A DNA stretch of 64,000 nt, from positions 62,001 to 126,000 of the forward strand of contig JAMZAV010000916.1 in the NCBI GenBank assembly GCA_024449915.1. Reading direction: 5' to 3'. The position numbers and the translations under genes are program-made. The notes beneath the pieces were generated by a model. It was not told the DNA's origin. It did not search any database and worked only from the letters and a program-made list of their open reading frames with translations. The stretch's first letter is position 1. Every line of letters begins with the position of its first letter. The stretch is from Sweltsa coloradensis. Its lineage: Eukaryota; Arthropoda; Insecta; Plecoptera; Chloroperlidae. This document shows, in pieces, positions 1 to 13,100 of the stretch.

Positions 1-747
1 GTTACATTTCAAGTTTGTACAAATTATAATAATTTATACTAATAATATAGGAGAATTAGGTAGCCAGCCAGCCGGAAGGTTTTCGACGATTTTGAGACAC
101 TTTTTTAACACAGAACGGGTAATCGCTTCGGGTTGATTTTATTTTTTGATAGGGCATGGTCCACATATTTGATCATATACCGAGTTTCAAGATTGTAACT
201 CTTTCGGGGCGGCGTGTGCAGATAGCTGAAAACCCCCCAACTCGTGTCTGTATACAGGGCCGCGAGTTCGTCGTCGCCTAAGCCGTCGCATGCGCTTGGC
301 TGTGGGCGACGACCGTCGCCCTAGATACACATTATTAAGGTAGGCCCCCTGAACTACAGATTTACCAAAAACATATTGTATTATTCTTGTTGTTTTTTTT
401 TATCGTTAGACGTGACATACTCATTGACAGACGAACAAGACAGTGATACTTATGTGGGACCTTGCTCCCTTAAAATACGAAATAAATATTGAACATCTAA
501 TTTCATCTTTTTCATCCCCCTTTTATTAATTAACAAAATTGTTCCTATTGTTTTAAAGCATTCCATAATCATTTTGCATCATCATCTTTACAACAATGTT
601 CATAATCATTAATTTCATACTGTTGTTGTTATATATTTTCTTAAATTATTTCTTTTTGTAAACATGTACTTTAATTGATCAGTACGCTGGATCCCGTGGT
701 CATCGATACTAATTGGCCAGTTGTCAATAAAGATTGAATTTATTATT
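1..747. other. gene-free stretch, nothing recognised
   Basis: A+T-rich DNA with no ORF that resembles a protein and no clear repeat boundary. It ends where a foldback element begins at about 748. Confidence 0.5.
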
Positions 748-2400
748 ATTAAAGCTATTCGACCGCGTTTTTCTATTTTCCCAAATATGCAACCAAGGCA
801 AAATATAGTGAATGGCTTTGAAACCTGTCTCTTTTGGAAATTCAAAACTATTTTTTCAGTGTTTCCTAATCAGGCTCACGGCAAATATCGCCTCTTCAAA
901 ATAATTTCAAACTTCAATTCGCCCAAGCACACCATTCAACGTAGGTAGTTGTGTGTTTGTGACCCTAATTTTCACTTTCTGGTGGCTTCCCTCAAGGCCC
1001 GTTCCCGTAAGGCCCGATACCTTTTTTTTCCCCTTAAAGCCCCTTTTCTACCTGTTCATAAAGACCATGTTACACAAGGGTGTATTCCCTTAAGGCCCGT
1101 TCCCGTAAGGCCCGTTCCCTTAAAGCCCGTTCCCTTAAGGCCCGTTCCCGTTTTTTGATAAAAAAAATATGATATATGTAGGTTAAAAGTTTAAATATTT
1201 AATGCATCCAAGATATTTAAGGTAAATTTAAAAAAAAAACGGTATTTTTTTATTGACACTAAGCATAGGCCTAAATAGTATTGTTTATTAATCGTATTAA
1301 AAATGCAAATTTAAGCGATTTCCCTAACATGGTTATAGAGGTAGATACTGTATTTGGGTAAAAAGCATACCTCAAACAACATCAGTGCACAAAAAATTAC
1401 ACCAGTGAAATATACTTACCCCATTTATGTCGTTGCTTTATTAAAAATTAATCACTAATTTTCATAAATAATTGGAACTAAGTTAGCAATACGAATACGT
1501 TTAATATTATTATTATTATTATTTTATTTCGAAATTGTACACATAATCGTATATTAAGCTGCACAACTCCATAGAAAGTTAGATAGACACACCACATAAA
1601 TATAGACATGTAAATTGTGGTAAACCATTGCGCCGTTGATAGTGCATTAACTACGTTTATGATATATTTATTAATGCAATAAATTTAAGCCAAAATTAAA
1701 TTGATAATACTGTAATTGTTAATGGTAGACTTTTCATGATAGTAAAAAATGTAGGTACCTGGTACATCGGCAATAGTTGTGCATTTACTAGATTCGTGTA
1801 ACTTTATTTGTTTACCTACAACTGCAGTTCGATTACACCTATGTAAATCAAATTAAAATGCGATTAAATTGCAATTAAATAATAATAGGGAGGCTAACCA
1901 CTAATCCTTAGGGAGGGAAACGGTTGTGGGCCTTGCGGGAACGGGCCTTGTGGGAACGGGCCTTGTGGGAACGGGCCTTAAGGGAACGGGCCTTAAGGGA
2001 GGTATCCGGTTTTCTAGAAGCTGACTGAGGGAAAAAAGATTTTTTTAACAATTGTTTTTCGTGCAAATTTTTTCGTTAGGTGGTACAAATTGATACAAAA
2101 TACCCCCAAACGAAAAAATTCGCATGAAAGACAATATTGTAAATAGAAAAACTCTCAGTCAGCTCTAGAAAACCAGTTTAAAATTAATGTCACAAAAACA
2201 CAACTACCTACGTTGAATGGTGTGCTTGGACGAATTGAAGTTTGAAATTATTTTGAAGAGGCGATATTTGCCGTTTGCCCGATAAGAGAAATATGAAAAA
2301 TAATAGTTTCGATTTTTTTATAGACACAGGTAGCCAATCACATAATGTTCATTTGGTAGCTAAATTAGGTAAATAGAAAAACGCGGTCGAAAAGCCTTAA
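748..2400. mobile_element. foldback element (TTAA-ended), interrupted by a nested insertion
   Basis: The left arm (about 748-970) starts AGCTATTCGACCGCG. The right arm (about 2010-2400) ends in the reverse complement, CGCGGTCGAAAAGCCTTAA. An uninterrupted copy lies at about 48027-48660, where the two ~310-bp arms meet almost directly, so the ~1-kb middle of this copy is an insertion. TTAA is present at the right end and TTAA-like sequence at the left. It is non-coding, and the short ORFs in the arms are shadows of the inverted repeat. Confidence 0.8.
978..2006. mobile_element. nested element with inverted arrays of a ~15-18 bp repeat
   Basis: The left side (985-1155) repeats the motif GGCCCGTTCCCTTAA, with CCGTAA variants. 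The right side (1925-2005) repeats its reverse complement, GGGAACGGGCCTTAAG, so the ends form an inverted array. The intact foldback copy near 48250 lacks this segment, which supports insertion. There is an A/T-rich core and no coding capacity. The flanks read CTGGT and CCGGT, a possible target duplication. Confidence 0.7.
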
Positions 2401-2403
2401 GTA

Positions 2404-3114
2404 TATTAGTTGAGCGAGCGAAGCGAGCGTCTCCACTTGACTCTTATGGCTCGAATGTCTGTTTTTTTTTTTTTTTTTTTTCTGTTACTGCTTCGATACA
2501 GGTCGCACCGTTTCTCTGATCGACCTGAAATTTTGCACACATGTACATACCACCTAGGCGGGTTGCTGTATAGTTTTGTGGCAAAATCGTTCAAAAAGTT
2601 AAAAAGTTACATTAAAGTTAATCGAAAGCTTTTTTTCAAACTAAACGGCGACAAAATCTGAGGTGGCCAAATCATTTACAATGTCCGTTCCGATCACGAA
2701 TATGTTATTTTTATTTGATCCAGTAAGTAGTGTAGATGGAAATTACATTATAACACAGTCCCGTTACCATGGCAACGGAAAGTCGCACAGCTTTTTTGGC
2801 TCATGATAGCGGTCAAACGGAGGCTCGGATCGAGTTGAAATTTTGACCATCCGCAAGTTTCGTTCCCGATTGAATGCCATTAGTTTTGTGGCAAAATCGT
2901 TTAAAAAGTTATAAAGTTACATTAAAGTTAATCTAAAGTTTTTTTAAAAAACTAAACGGCGACAAAATCTGAGGTAGCCAAATCATTTAGAATGTCCGTC
3001 CGGTCACGAATATGTTAATTTTATTTTGATCCGATAAGTAGTGTAGATAGAAATTACATTTTAACAAAAGTAACGTTACCATGGCAACGAAAAGTCGCAC
3101 AAGAATTCTGGTCA
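2404..3114. repeat. repeat with ~310-bp tandem duplication
   Basis: It opens with GAGCGAGCGAAGCGAGCG and a run of more than 20 T. A block at about 2574-2790 (tggcaaaatcgtt... accatggcaacgg... aaagtcgcac) recurs at about 2884-3100. The opening motif resembles the GAGCGAAGCG-ended repeat family seen at 42.5, 54.9 and 58-59 kb. Non-coding. Confidence 0.6.
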
Positions 3115-3122
3115 CTATGTAC

Positions 3123-3870
3123 CAGAGTCGATAAAGAAGTTTCCCCGTTGGGGAGGTCCTCCAACTCCCTATACCGCCCTGGGTTAAATAAAAAGTCGGT
3201 TTTTGGCGTTTGGAATCTAACGTTCCGCGCGACTCTGTGTGATAATTCATGGAACTACTTCAATAAAACTACGTCACTTTTCTACTAAGAGTTAAAAGTC
3301 GTTGACGACGAATGCCGTCAAACGTCAAAATATTAAATACGATCGAATGTTGGCGAATGTTTTGGAGTAAAGCAAACTATCTTTATTGATGAGGATATTT
3401 CTGATGGAGTAGATCTAAGCTTAGGACCTAGGCCGACAATATGTATTGTTCAAGATTTCGATTTGAGTGCCTAGGGCGTACTTACGTCTGAAAACTGTAT
3501 TGTGGCCTTGGGCCTAGGCTACACTTACGTCCGTTAGGCTTGAACAAGACATATCTCAAATTATTTCGCACGAAAATGTCATTGACGCCTGCGCAACACT
3601 TTAAAGTACAATAATAAATCAAAAGTAAATCGTTTTAAAAGACTAGGGCCCAGGGCTAATACGATTGAAATAAAATTAAAGTTTGACGTTTCGTCTGTTA
3701 TTTGTTGATTTCAGCGTCACTGCACATCGATAATCTACTGACCGTATTTAGCGTGCAGTGCTTTTATTAGTTTCACATTTAAGCCGCCCTCAGCGCGCAG
3801 AGCGTTAGATTCCGTTTTGACTTGGGAGTAAGGGGACCTCCCCAAAGGGGAAACTTCTTTATCGACTCTG
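3123..3870. mobile_element. hAT-like MITE with 8-bp target duplication
   Basis: The terminal inverted repeats read CAGAGTCGATAAAGAAG...CTTCTTTATCGACTCTG. An exact 8-bp duplication, CTATGTAC, flanks the element at 3115-3122 and 3871-3878. An 8-bp duplication with CAG-starting TIRs is the hAT superfamily pattern. At 748 bp with no ORF, it is non-autonomous. The inner TIR continues imperfectly for about 120 bp. Confidence 0.88.
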
Positions 3871-3878
3871 CTATGTAC

Positions 3879-4640
3879 TGCCACCTAGAAGAAATCAAGA
3901 GTAAAATAGTTTTCCCAAAGAAATGATGTCAAGGTCCTCTAGATGGCGGTGGATTTTATCCATTCTCTCCTATTTTACAAATTTTCAGCTAAATCGGTCA
4001 AGACCTTAAAGACTTATTGGTATGTAACATTATGGGCATGTCGTACTCGGGTCGTGTTGCACGTACCGGTGCTCGCTCAACAACGCGTCCAACTGAGCGT
4101 TTTCCTAGTACGTTCCAAACACGAAAGTAGTAGTCGTTTTCGCGCTTGAGAATCAAACTGTATTGATGTGTTCATACTTACCATAAATTTATCTATATTT
4201 CTCGTAAGAAACTTTCCCAGGATGCAATGCATACCCCTCTTCAGCTTTGGAGTTAGTACATTATTGTGAAGGATGTCCGAGGGCTGTATCGAATGCAACT
4301 TTCTGTCAAGATTGCAGGTGGCGAAATTCAATCCCGTGACCTTCCGAATCAGATTCTAGCGCTTTACGCTTGAGCCACAGATATCGTTTATTTTTAGTTA
4401 AGGCCTACACGTTACTTTTACATGAACAGAACAGACTTTGCATCGGCATTTGCACGTTCAGTCATGTATACACGTATAACATGAAGGTTTGAAATCGATT
4501 TCAAAACGTTTTGAGTTTGGAAAACAGCATGTTCCGCTTCGAAACTGCGTTTGACTCGGTTCAAGTCAAAACCATTTTTTGGGGGGGGTTTGGAACTAAT
4601 TTCCATGCCACCTATAATATAAAAGTAGGCCTTACAACAA
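3879..4640. other. gene-free stretch with one tRNA-like piece
   Basis: No coding region is recognised. At about 4323-4385 on the minus strand is a tRNA-like segment with an A-box-like TGGCTCAAGCGTAAAGCGC and a B-box-like GGGATTGAATTTC. It is probably the head of a tRNA-derived SINE. Confidence 0.45.
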
Positions 4641-4656
4641 AAAGCATATATATATA

Positions 4657-5120
4657 ATATATAGAGAGAGAGAGAGAGAGCGAGAGAGGATAGGGGCCCA
4701 TGCTAGTCAGAACCTGCCACGGGTAGTGGGAGGAATGGGGAGTTCTCACGTCGCGGTCGTCATCGTCTTTGTCATCGTTCGTGCCTCGTGGTGTCATTGT
4801 CATCGTCGTCAGGGAGGTCGTCAAGGGAAGGAGGCAAGGTCCCCGACGATGATTGCCAGAGCTCCTCTAGTTTCGCGGAGTAAAATACTCCCTTACATAC
4901 TTGCTGATATTTGAGAGATGGACTTTATCTCTTTCCTCTCATTTTACGATTAGCAGAGCCTTGCTCTGGGTCAAATTCTACCCCGGGCTCAGACGGGGGA
5001 ATATAAATAGCGCGCGCGTTCGTCAATATGGCCGCTCGTTCGGGGGTTGTGTAGCTAATAGCATCGGTCTCTCTCTCTTACTGAAAATCTGTCACGTGTC
5101 AGGTTCGAGCCTCAGGCGGA
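4657..5120 (+). repeat. GA microsatellite and SINE-like repeat
   Basis: (GA)n at about 4663-4690 is followed by a segment sharing blocks with 6326-6400 and 6830-7080 (ttctcacgtcgcgg; ctctgggtcaaattctacc). At 5044-5115 (+) there is a tRNA-like tail with the B-box-like AGGTTCGAGCC and an upstream A-box-like GTGTAGCTAATAGC. This is likely a tRNA-derived SINE family. Confidence 0.5.
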
Positions 5121-6330
5121 CAAACTTTGAGGACAATAATCGATATTAAATAATAGTATGTACTTTTGATTTATTTACAGAAATTTCTTGTTTGATTGAA
5201 AATGCATTTATTTATTTACGAAAAAGTGAATCACAGAAATCCTGGAAACATATTTTGTAATATTGTTCAACCTGAAATCTAGGGCGGCTGCCTGGCGTCG
5301 ACAAGACTGGGCACGTGGACAGCCTTAATAAATAATGTTCAGGCATTCTGTCCGCATGTCTAAAATTGTCCTATAATATATTCATAGATACTGGATGACA
5401 AACAGCAAGTGTTATTTTATCAGCATTACACTGTTCGGTAATGGTATGGTAACAACACTTACGCAAAATGCCACCTGTTATTCACCGAGTTTCCGAGAAA
5501 ATTCGAATATCAAAAATAAACAAACGATAAATTCTCTCCATGTGGAACTGAAAAATATTACTTTACCACTTCTGTTGAAGTCTCAACAGTAGAAAGTAGA
5601 GTTTTAGTTGTGTTCGTTTATAGGTAGCTTCCTGGCAGCAACAATGCTTAGTCTTGAGGTTCCAGGTGCCACGGAGAACAACAGAAGAGGAGCGATGTAT
5701 TCATTGAGGCGCGTCTTGTTCTGGCAAGGTAGGAGAAGCAACTGTTACTATTCTAACACACCAACATATAATTTATTGAAGGAATCAAACAGTAATATAG
5801 CAGGGTATGTTAAATAAAAATAAAAAATAAATTTTATTTAGAGTCTATCCACTCAGTTATATAACTGATTTTCAATGGAGGACTTTAAATCAAAGCGACC
5901 AAGTCAACCCTGTAGACCCCCACGCAATCGACGAGTGAGCGATAACCAACCAAAGATCGATATTTTCAATAGGAAATATAGCAATCAGTGGTATGGACTG
6001 TGCGAACACCCGCGAATCAACGCCAGAATCAACAAAGCCATATAAGCATTCTCGCTCGACAGGTAGGCACATTCCACATTAAAGTGGCGTACAATCACAG
6101 TTAAGTTAAACGAGGATGCTGATATCGAATTCTTATTATAGTCGGCTTGACGAATCAGCTTTTAGCCCATTACTCTGGTAGTAATAGGTAGAATTTAAAA
6201 AAAGTATTATAAATTTCCGTTTGACATTATACTCTATCAAAAATTGAAATTGAAATTTTATTTGGAATAATGGCGCGTCAACCGCTAGGTCAAAGTGCGC
6301 CACTATAGCAGGGGGGATGTGGGGAGGACA
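5121..6330. other. gene-free stretch with dispersed repeats
   Basis: No recognisable gene. The block at 5828-5915 (inverted copy near 44690-44760) and the block at 5970-6045 (copy at 49640-49705) are dispersed repeats shared within the window. Confidence 0.5.
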
Positions 6331-6399
6331 GGCCAATGCTGGTCAGAACCAGCCACGGGTGGGAGTTGGAAAGGGGGGAAGTTCTCACGTCGCGGGGAG

Positions 6400-6830
6400 C
6401 CGTCCCACAGTGCCGCTGCCCGTCAGACCATCAACCTTTTTTCCCTCCTAATTCCATCATTACTACCTGTCGATAAAGACTTGCTACACTTGTTGACCTT
6501 TAGTGAATTTATTTTATTCTCCTAAGGCCAACAGCGTATATATAAATTATTGGCGTTGTTGGCCTATGGGGAATTGATTAATTCCCCTTAGGCCAACAAA
6601 CATTGTTTGTATATTCAATAATAAAATGCAGGGTGTTGGCCTAAGGGGGAAAAAAAAACTTGTTTGTATATTCAATAATGAAATGCAGGATGTTGCAGGG
6701 GAATAAATTAATTCCCCTTAGGCCAACAACGCTTCCTGTAACATGGTCTTTATCGACAGGTAGAAATGATATCATTGGGGGAACAAAAAAGGTTGATGAC
6801 CTTACGGGAAGCGGCAATGTTGGAAGATAC
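6400..6830. mobile_element. foldback element with palindromic core
   Basis: The left arm (caacctttttt..., ctacctgtcgataaagac) at 6427-6485 is inverted at 6738-6805. The core repeats the palindrome TTGGCCTAAGGGG / CCCCTTAGGCCAA three to four times. The arm motif recurs at about 1050-1075 inside the first nested element, so the two may be relatives. Non-coding. Confidence 0.65.
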
Positions 6831-7195
6831 CCGTCGCGGCCGTCATCGTCTTAGTCATCGTTCGTGTTGTCATCGTCGTCGTCGTCGGGAAGGTCGTCAA
6901 GAGAAAGTGGCAAGTTTCTCGACGGCAACCGCCACAACTCGCCTCAGTTTCGGGGAGTAATAATAATACAAGTTTTTTTAGCTGATGTTTGCAAGGTGGA
7001 CTTTTTCTCTTGAATCATCTTTTACGACAAGCGTAGCCATGCTCTGGGCCAATTTTACCCCGGGATCAGACGGGGACATGTATTATTACGGGTAACGGCC
7101 GAACAATCTCTATGACCTCGCTGCCCCGCACCTCCGTTTGTCTCCCTTGGACAGCGACCACGCGATAAGGCACAACACCCTTCACTCGAGACGAT

Positions 7196-10100
7196 ATGGA
7201 CTCGTCCATTTTGATCTTGGACTCTTGGGATAACTACCGGTCTACGAACTTGTTCGAAGATTCTCCAGAGTACTCGTTTGTTCGTCAGAGACGCACCTTA
7301 TCTGAGACGTAAAGCAATATCTAATCAAATCTTGGTTAACCGTGTATGCTGGTTGCTGCTGAACCCATCAGCCCCCAGTGAGCGCTACAATGTTCTCTTA
7401 TCTCCCACAGGATTCCTCCCCGAGGACTCTGAATACACCCTGGACTACTACATCCAGGACTTGAACCCCCGGCTCAGACGGCTCATCACTCATCATCAGT
7501 ACCTGCGCTCCTTGATATCGTTCATGCGCACCTCCAGCCCTTGGGCGGTCATAGCCTTCCTGCTGATTCACTCAACGGTGCTTCACCCGGTAGCCATTTA
7601 CATAGAACAAGACAACATGGACGAGGTCGTTGTCGAGAACTCTTATTTGATAGTTATTTGGATGTTTGCGTTATCGGCGGTAGTGACCATGTGTTTTAAA
7701 ATGGAGCAAATGAACAATCTTCTAACCAAGATTGACAACTTTGCCAAGACGTGCACACCGGATAATGATGAACAACAGAAGATGCTAAAGACAACACATC
7801 GTTTCTGTAGCTGGAGTTTCAAACTCACGCTTATCTGTTTTGTTCCAATGTCCGCTATTCTCGTATTGACGTACTTCGTTGTTGGCTGTTTACCACTCAG
7901 GAAGCAATTATCACCGTAAGACTCCTCCACCCTTAGGGTGTGTCTGAAAATTATTCAAAGTCCAGGTCCAGGTCCAGGTCTAGGTCCAAATTCAAGTCCA
8001 CGTCTAACAACGTAGCTAGGTACTGATTATCTGTCGATGGCGTGTAAAGTACTGTCTGAAAAGTCTAAGTCTAGGTCCATTCTTGGTCCAAGTCGACAAA
8101 TGGACCGAGCAATCGAAAGTGTACACTCGTTTTAGGTCCGATTCAAAATGGCCGTCCGCGACAACGAGAGAAACAATAAATGAATGCATTGTTAAATAAA
8201 GGTAAACATTTAAGTTTTGTTTGTTTTTATCACGTATTTAATTGGTTTTACTAGATGTACAAATACTTTTAATAAACAAATACTTTACAAAGGACTCTCG
8301 AATGCACACCTAACCTAACTTTAGGTAGTGTTGACTTTGCCCGGCAGGCAGCTCTACTGTAGGCTAGTATAGCACTTTAACATTGAGTTGGACTTGGACC
8401 TACACCTGGACTTGGACCATAATTCAGACACACCCTTAGTTTACTTTCAAGGAATTCAAACAGTTGACAATAATTTAGCTTAATTTACTTGTAGCCTAAT
8501 ATAAACACTGTGTCATGACGTTATATTTATGTTATTTCGTAGTTGTAGATTTACTTTTTAAAAGCTACTTACCAAATTTTTATTCTATATTCTCATATAT
8601 TATTTCACAGTCCTTTTTCCAACACCATTTAGTTGGGTAAAGGGGTGTTTCCACCATAGATATTTGGCATCACTGAATCAGCACCGGCCTGCCAAGCTCG
8701 TCACCTCATCTTCTTCCTCATTCTCTTGCCGTACTACCAGCTCTCTCCTCTTTTTCCTCTACTCCCACCATCTTTCTCTCTCTTCAACCACTACCCACTC
8801 CTCTACTCTCTCCTCCACATCTGCCTGGACTTGATCTTTAAATATTAAAAATGTATTAACATAAAATAATTGCAGTAAATTAAAGACGTTAATCAAGTAT
8901 CTTCACCCTAAAGTGAATTAAAATGCTTTGTTACTTATAAATTTGTAAGTCAAAATGAGCAATAATTCAATTACAGTGTTTTTCCTTTCAGGGGATGGTA
9001 TCCATACGACGTTTTCTCATCTCCAGCGTACGAAATAACACATTTCACCACAATATTGCTAATTTTTTCAGTCTCTTTGTCAGGAAACTCTTTAATAACA
9101 GTTGTTTTAACAAGCTTCCTCTCCGCAAATGTATATCTACAGATATGTTGTAATAAATTACAAAATATTCGAAGTACTTCCCTCCAAACTGTAAAGCAGA
9201 GAAAACAACGCGAGCTAGAAGAGCGCACTAAGGCTCTGCGTCGTACACAGCTCGGGGGCGACAAGAGCCAGGCTACACCTGAAAGAACAGCTATTACTCC
9301 TGGGGTTGTGGCCCAAGGTCACAGCACTAGAGCTAGAAGATATAACCTTAGATTACAAACAACTCCACTCAGACCTGGACCGAATGTAACATCTAGTTTG
9401 GGTGACCTTGAAACTGTCGTGGTGACCAAGGAGGAAGTTGAAAAGGAAATGTGTGCACAACTCGGGACTTTCGTAAGGTTTCATCAAGACTCTTTGAGGT
9501 AGTATGTTATGTAAATGTATTGGTATATCTTTATTAATATACCAATTTCAGCTTTCGTAGGTCAATCGTGATGTTTATTATGTCTAGACGATTCTAGAAC
9601 ATATCGGTAAAAGTTAAGATTGTCTTCTTTTTCCCTCAAAACGTTTCGAAGTCATCTCTGCCTGAATGTCCAAGGGACATGTGACATGGCACATGGGATG
9701 CATCCTTTAAAGAATCTCTATGTTATCAAAGTTTGCCAATTATTTACATATCGAAGATACATGTGTAATACTATTGAACTTTGCTGCTGACGACTGTTTG
9801 TTCAATGTCGATGTTTGTTTCAGCTTTGCAAAGGACATTGCAGAGTTTCTTAGATATATGTTCGTCTCAGTTATTGTAGTTAATGTAATTGTGTACGGAT
9901 GCACAATGCTACTATATACGCATGTAAGTATATAAATCAATCTGATGACGCTCAGTTAGAACTCTTTCAACGTATATACATGTTTGGTTTCCATTAAGTC
10001 TTCAGCTTGCATTACATGCTGGCCTTAATACCAGAACTCATATATGGTAGGCATACAAACAATAACTACAAATTAATGAAGGCATAAGGACTGTTCGTTT

Positions 10101-13100
10101 CACATACCAATAGTGTTAACACTAAAAAAGCGAATATCTACACTCTACAATTTATACTTAATATCGGCCTATAGTGTTAAGACAGAGTTTTACTTTATCA
10201 CTGAAGCGCTCATTTCATTGAAGCATTTGCGAACGATTTGCGGTTTTGAACTTGGCTCGATTTCCCACCATCTTCTAGGACTAGCACAATATGGTGCACC
10301 AACATGACATCCCACCGCCTTCTAGGGCTTGCACATGGTGTACCAACCTACCGCACACTAATAGTCTGCATCTCTTTGCAGGTTAAAACCATAACACTCA
10401 AGACAGTCGTACAACTAGCGACATCTATTGAAGTAGTCTGCTTGTTTGTTGTGTCCAGCTTTTTGGCCAATCTCGTTGTTGACCAGGTAATTTAAATGAT
10501 ATTGATTAGTACCTGTGTCACGTATAGTCCGGTCGAGGGAAGTTAAGTCCGTGCGTTTTTGAGAGGGAACCGATTTTTTATGATTGAAATGTATAACCAG
10601 GATGTTATTGATGAAATTTAGCTGGGAGTCTTTTTTCTAATTGGCGTTTGGCCGCATCTTGGAAAATATGTCCGCCAAATTGTGTTTGTCAGATGTCTTT
10701 TTTTGAATAAATCGAAAATGGTAAGAGATAGACGAAAGTTTAAATAGAAAAAAGTATCCACCATACAATTTCCTACAAAATAGTGCTAACCATATTTTTA
10801 GAAGGAGCAACGGTGACGTACAGGAACGTTTTATATCAGTTATACCAAAAAGTAGCTGTTTTTGTATACACAGCACAGAACAATCGCAGGTAACTGCGTT
10901 TTAAACACTATTTTTATAGAAACTCTTTTTCAATTTTATAAACGAATTCTTCCGTCATAATAAAAAATCATATAAGCATCGAAATTGGTTATTGCATTTA
11001 CTCGGGATTCGGAATTCCAATGATGATATGAATTTTCCACAAAAAAGTCAGGTTGAGAGAAGTAATTCTTTTTGTTTTTTGTGAGGGGACCTTTTTTATG
11101 ATTGAAATATATTACTTGGATGTTAAGGATGAAATTAGCCTGGGAGTCTTTTTCAAAATTTTCGGTTTGGCCGCCATCTTGGAAAATGTCCGCCAAATCG
11201 TTTGTGACAAATGTCAGTAAAATCCAAAATGGCTGGAGATAGACAAAAAGTTTAAATGGCGAAAATTTGCATCATACGATTGCCTACAAAATAGTCCCAA
11301 ATTATATTTTGGGGTATGGACAACGGTGACGTCACAGAACCGTTTTATATTAATTACTAGCAAAAACCAGCTAAGTCCGGTCAAGAAAAGTTAGTACGTG
11401 CGTTTTGGTGAGGGGACCTTTTTATGATTGAAATGTATTACCAGGATGTTCAGGATGAAATTTGGCACGGAAGTCTTTTTTCGAATTTTGACGTTTGGCC
11501 GCCATCTTGGAAAATGTCTGCCGCTATATATAACCAAAACATATCAATACTTTTGTAACTTTGAGGTGAATAATGGAATTTTTTATTGTTTTTGAATTTG
11601 TCTAAATGTTTAATACCTCTTTAAAAATATAAGCGTACCAATTTGGCCACCATCTTGAAAATGGCCGCCAATATATAAATTAACGGAAACATATCAATAT
11701 CAATGTAAGTATGTGGTGAATTTTGGAGCTCAAGGTACCATTTGAAAGGTATTGAATTAAGCTTTAAGTTTAAAATCCCCTTAAAGCTATAAGTGTACCT
11801 GTTTGGCGCCATCTTAAAAAAAGGACGTCGCTTTACAACATAACGAACATTACGAATTTCTAACATCTATGTTACTTTATGATGGATTGTGGACTAGAAG
11901 GTAACATGAATATTGTTAAGCATTAAATCTCCTTTAAAATTAAAAACCTTTTAAAATATAAACGAACTTGAACTCCTAGTTTAGTTCACCACAAACGTAA
12001 AAAATCACGCGCGTTCCTGCGCTGATTATTTTCCGTTCAAAATTGGTCACCGTTTTTAAACTATCTGCGCTATCTTTCCACTGTACTACTGGCGACTGTC
12101 AAGCTGACTGATAGTGAGAAGAAACATATGGCTGCAATATTTTCTTTCTCGTTGACTGGAAAGAGCTAAAGCAAACTTTTACCCGATTAAGTTTTTGAAA
12201 TGACAATGAACAAGCAATCAAAGAATAGTAGAAGTTAGGGCTGGGTTGAATTCTCCAAGAACCTCTCCATGATGCTATCAACATACTACAAGACCATCTA
12301 TACTTTACCTCAGGAGGAACTTCAAAAGGTAATTATTTTCAAGAAGCCACAATACCGTCACCCTGAGCTGGGTCCGTCGAGGATTAAGAAACGATTTAAA
12401 TGTGCTTAATGAAGTAAAGAGTATTCTTGACGAATGGTGGGCAGATCCCTGGGATAAAGACCGGCCAAAACTACGATCACTTTTCAGTGGACAACCAGCA
12501 ACAGAGGAAGTTAAAACGTGTCTAGTAACAGCCCATGAGGAAGGAAATACAATGGTCAACACGTTTTGGACAGACTTGCTTCAGGAACTCAAGTTATGTA
12601 CAATCCCATCAGAAAAAGAAAAAGCAAGACTTTCGCGACGAAGACGAAGGTTGCCACAAGTAAACCAGAAGGTAGAGCATTGGTTGACCATACTGCAATG
12701 AAACAAGTCATCGATCTCTTAAATATTAAGGGAAACCCAAAATTGAGTCTAGAAGAGTTATTGCAATACAGAATAACAGATGTGAGTTTTCTTTGTTCAC
12801 GGCTGACGGTATATATTTCACAAATCTGTGAAATCAAAATTCATGACATTGCTGTCTTACTACCTGAGTCACCTTCAGCATATTACCATGTGTTTGTAGA
12901 TCTTGGGATGGCTTGGAACAAAGTACCAGCTAGCAAGACATGGTCAGACTATGCTCGCGCTCTGTATCAAAACATTCTAAATCGTCATCCTCAAGCAGTG
13001 GCATTTCACATTATTAATGATATCTATGATGGAGAGATGCTTAAAAATAGTCCCAACAGCACGAGCAAATACGTCGTACGCACGCACATGGGTTTGTGCC

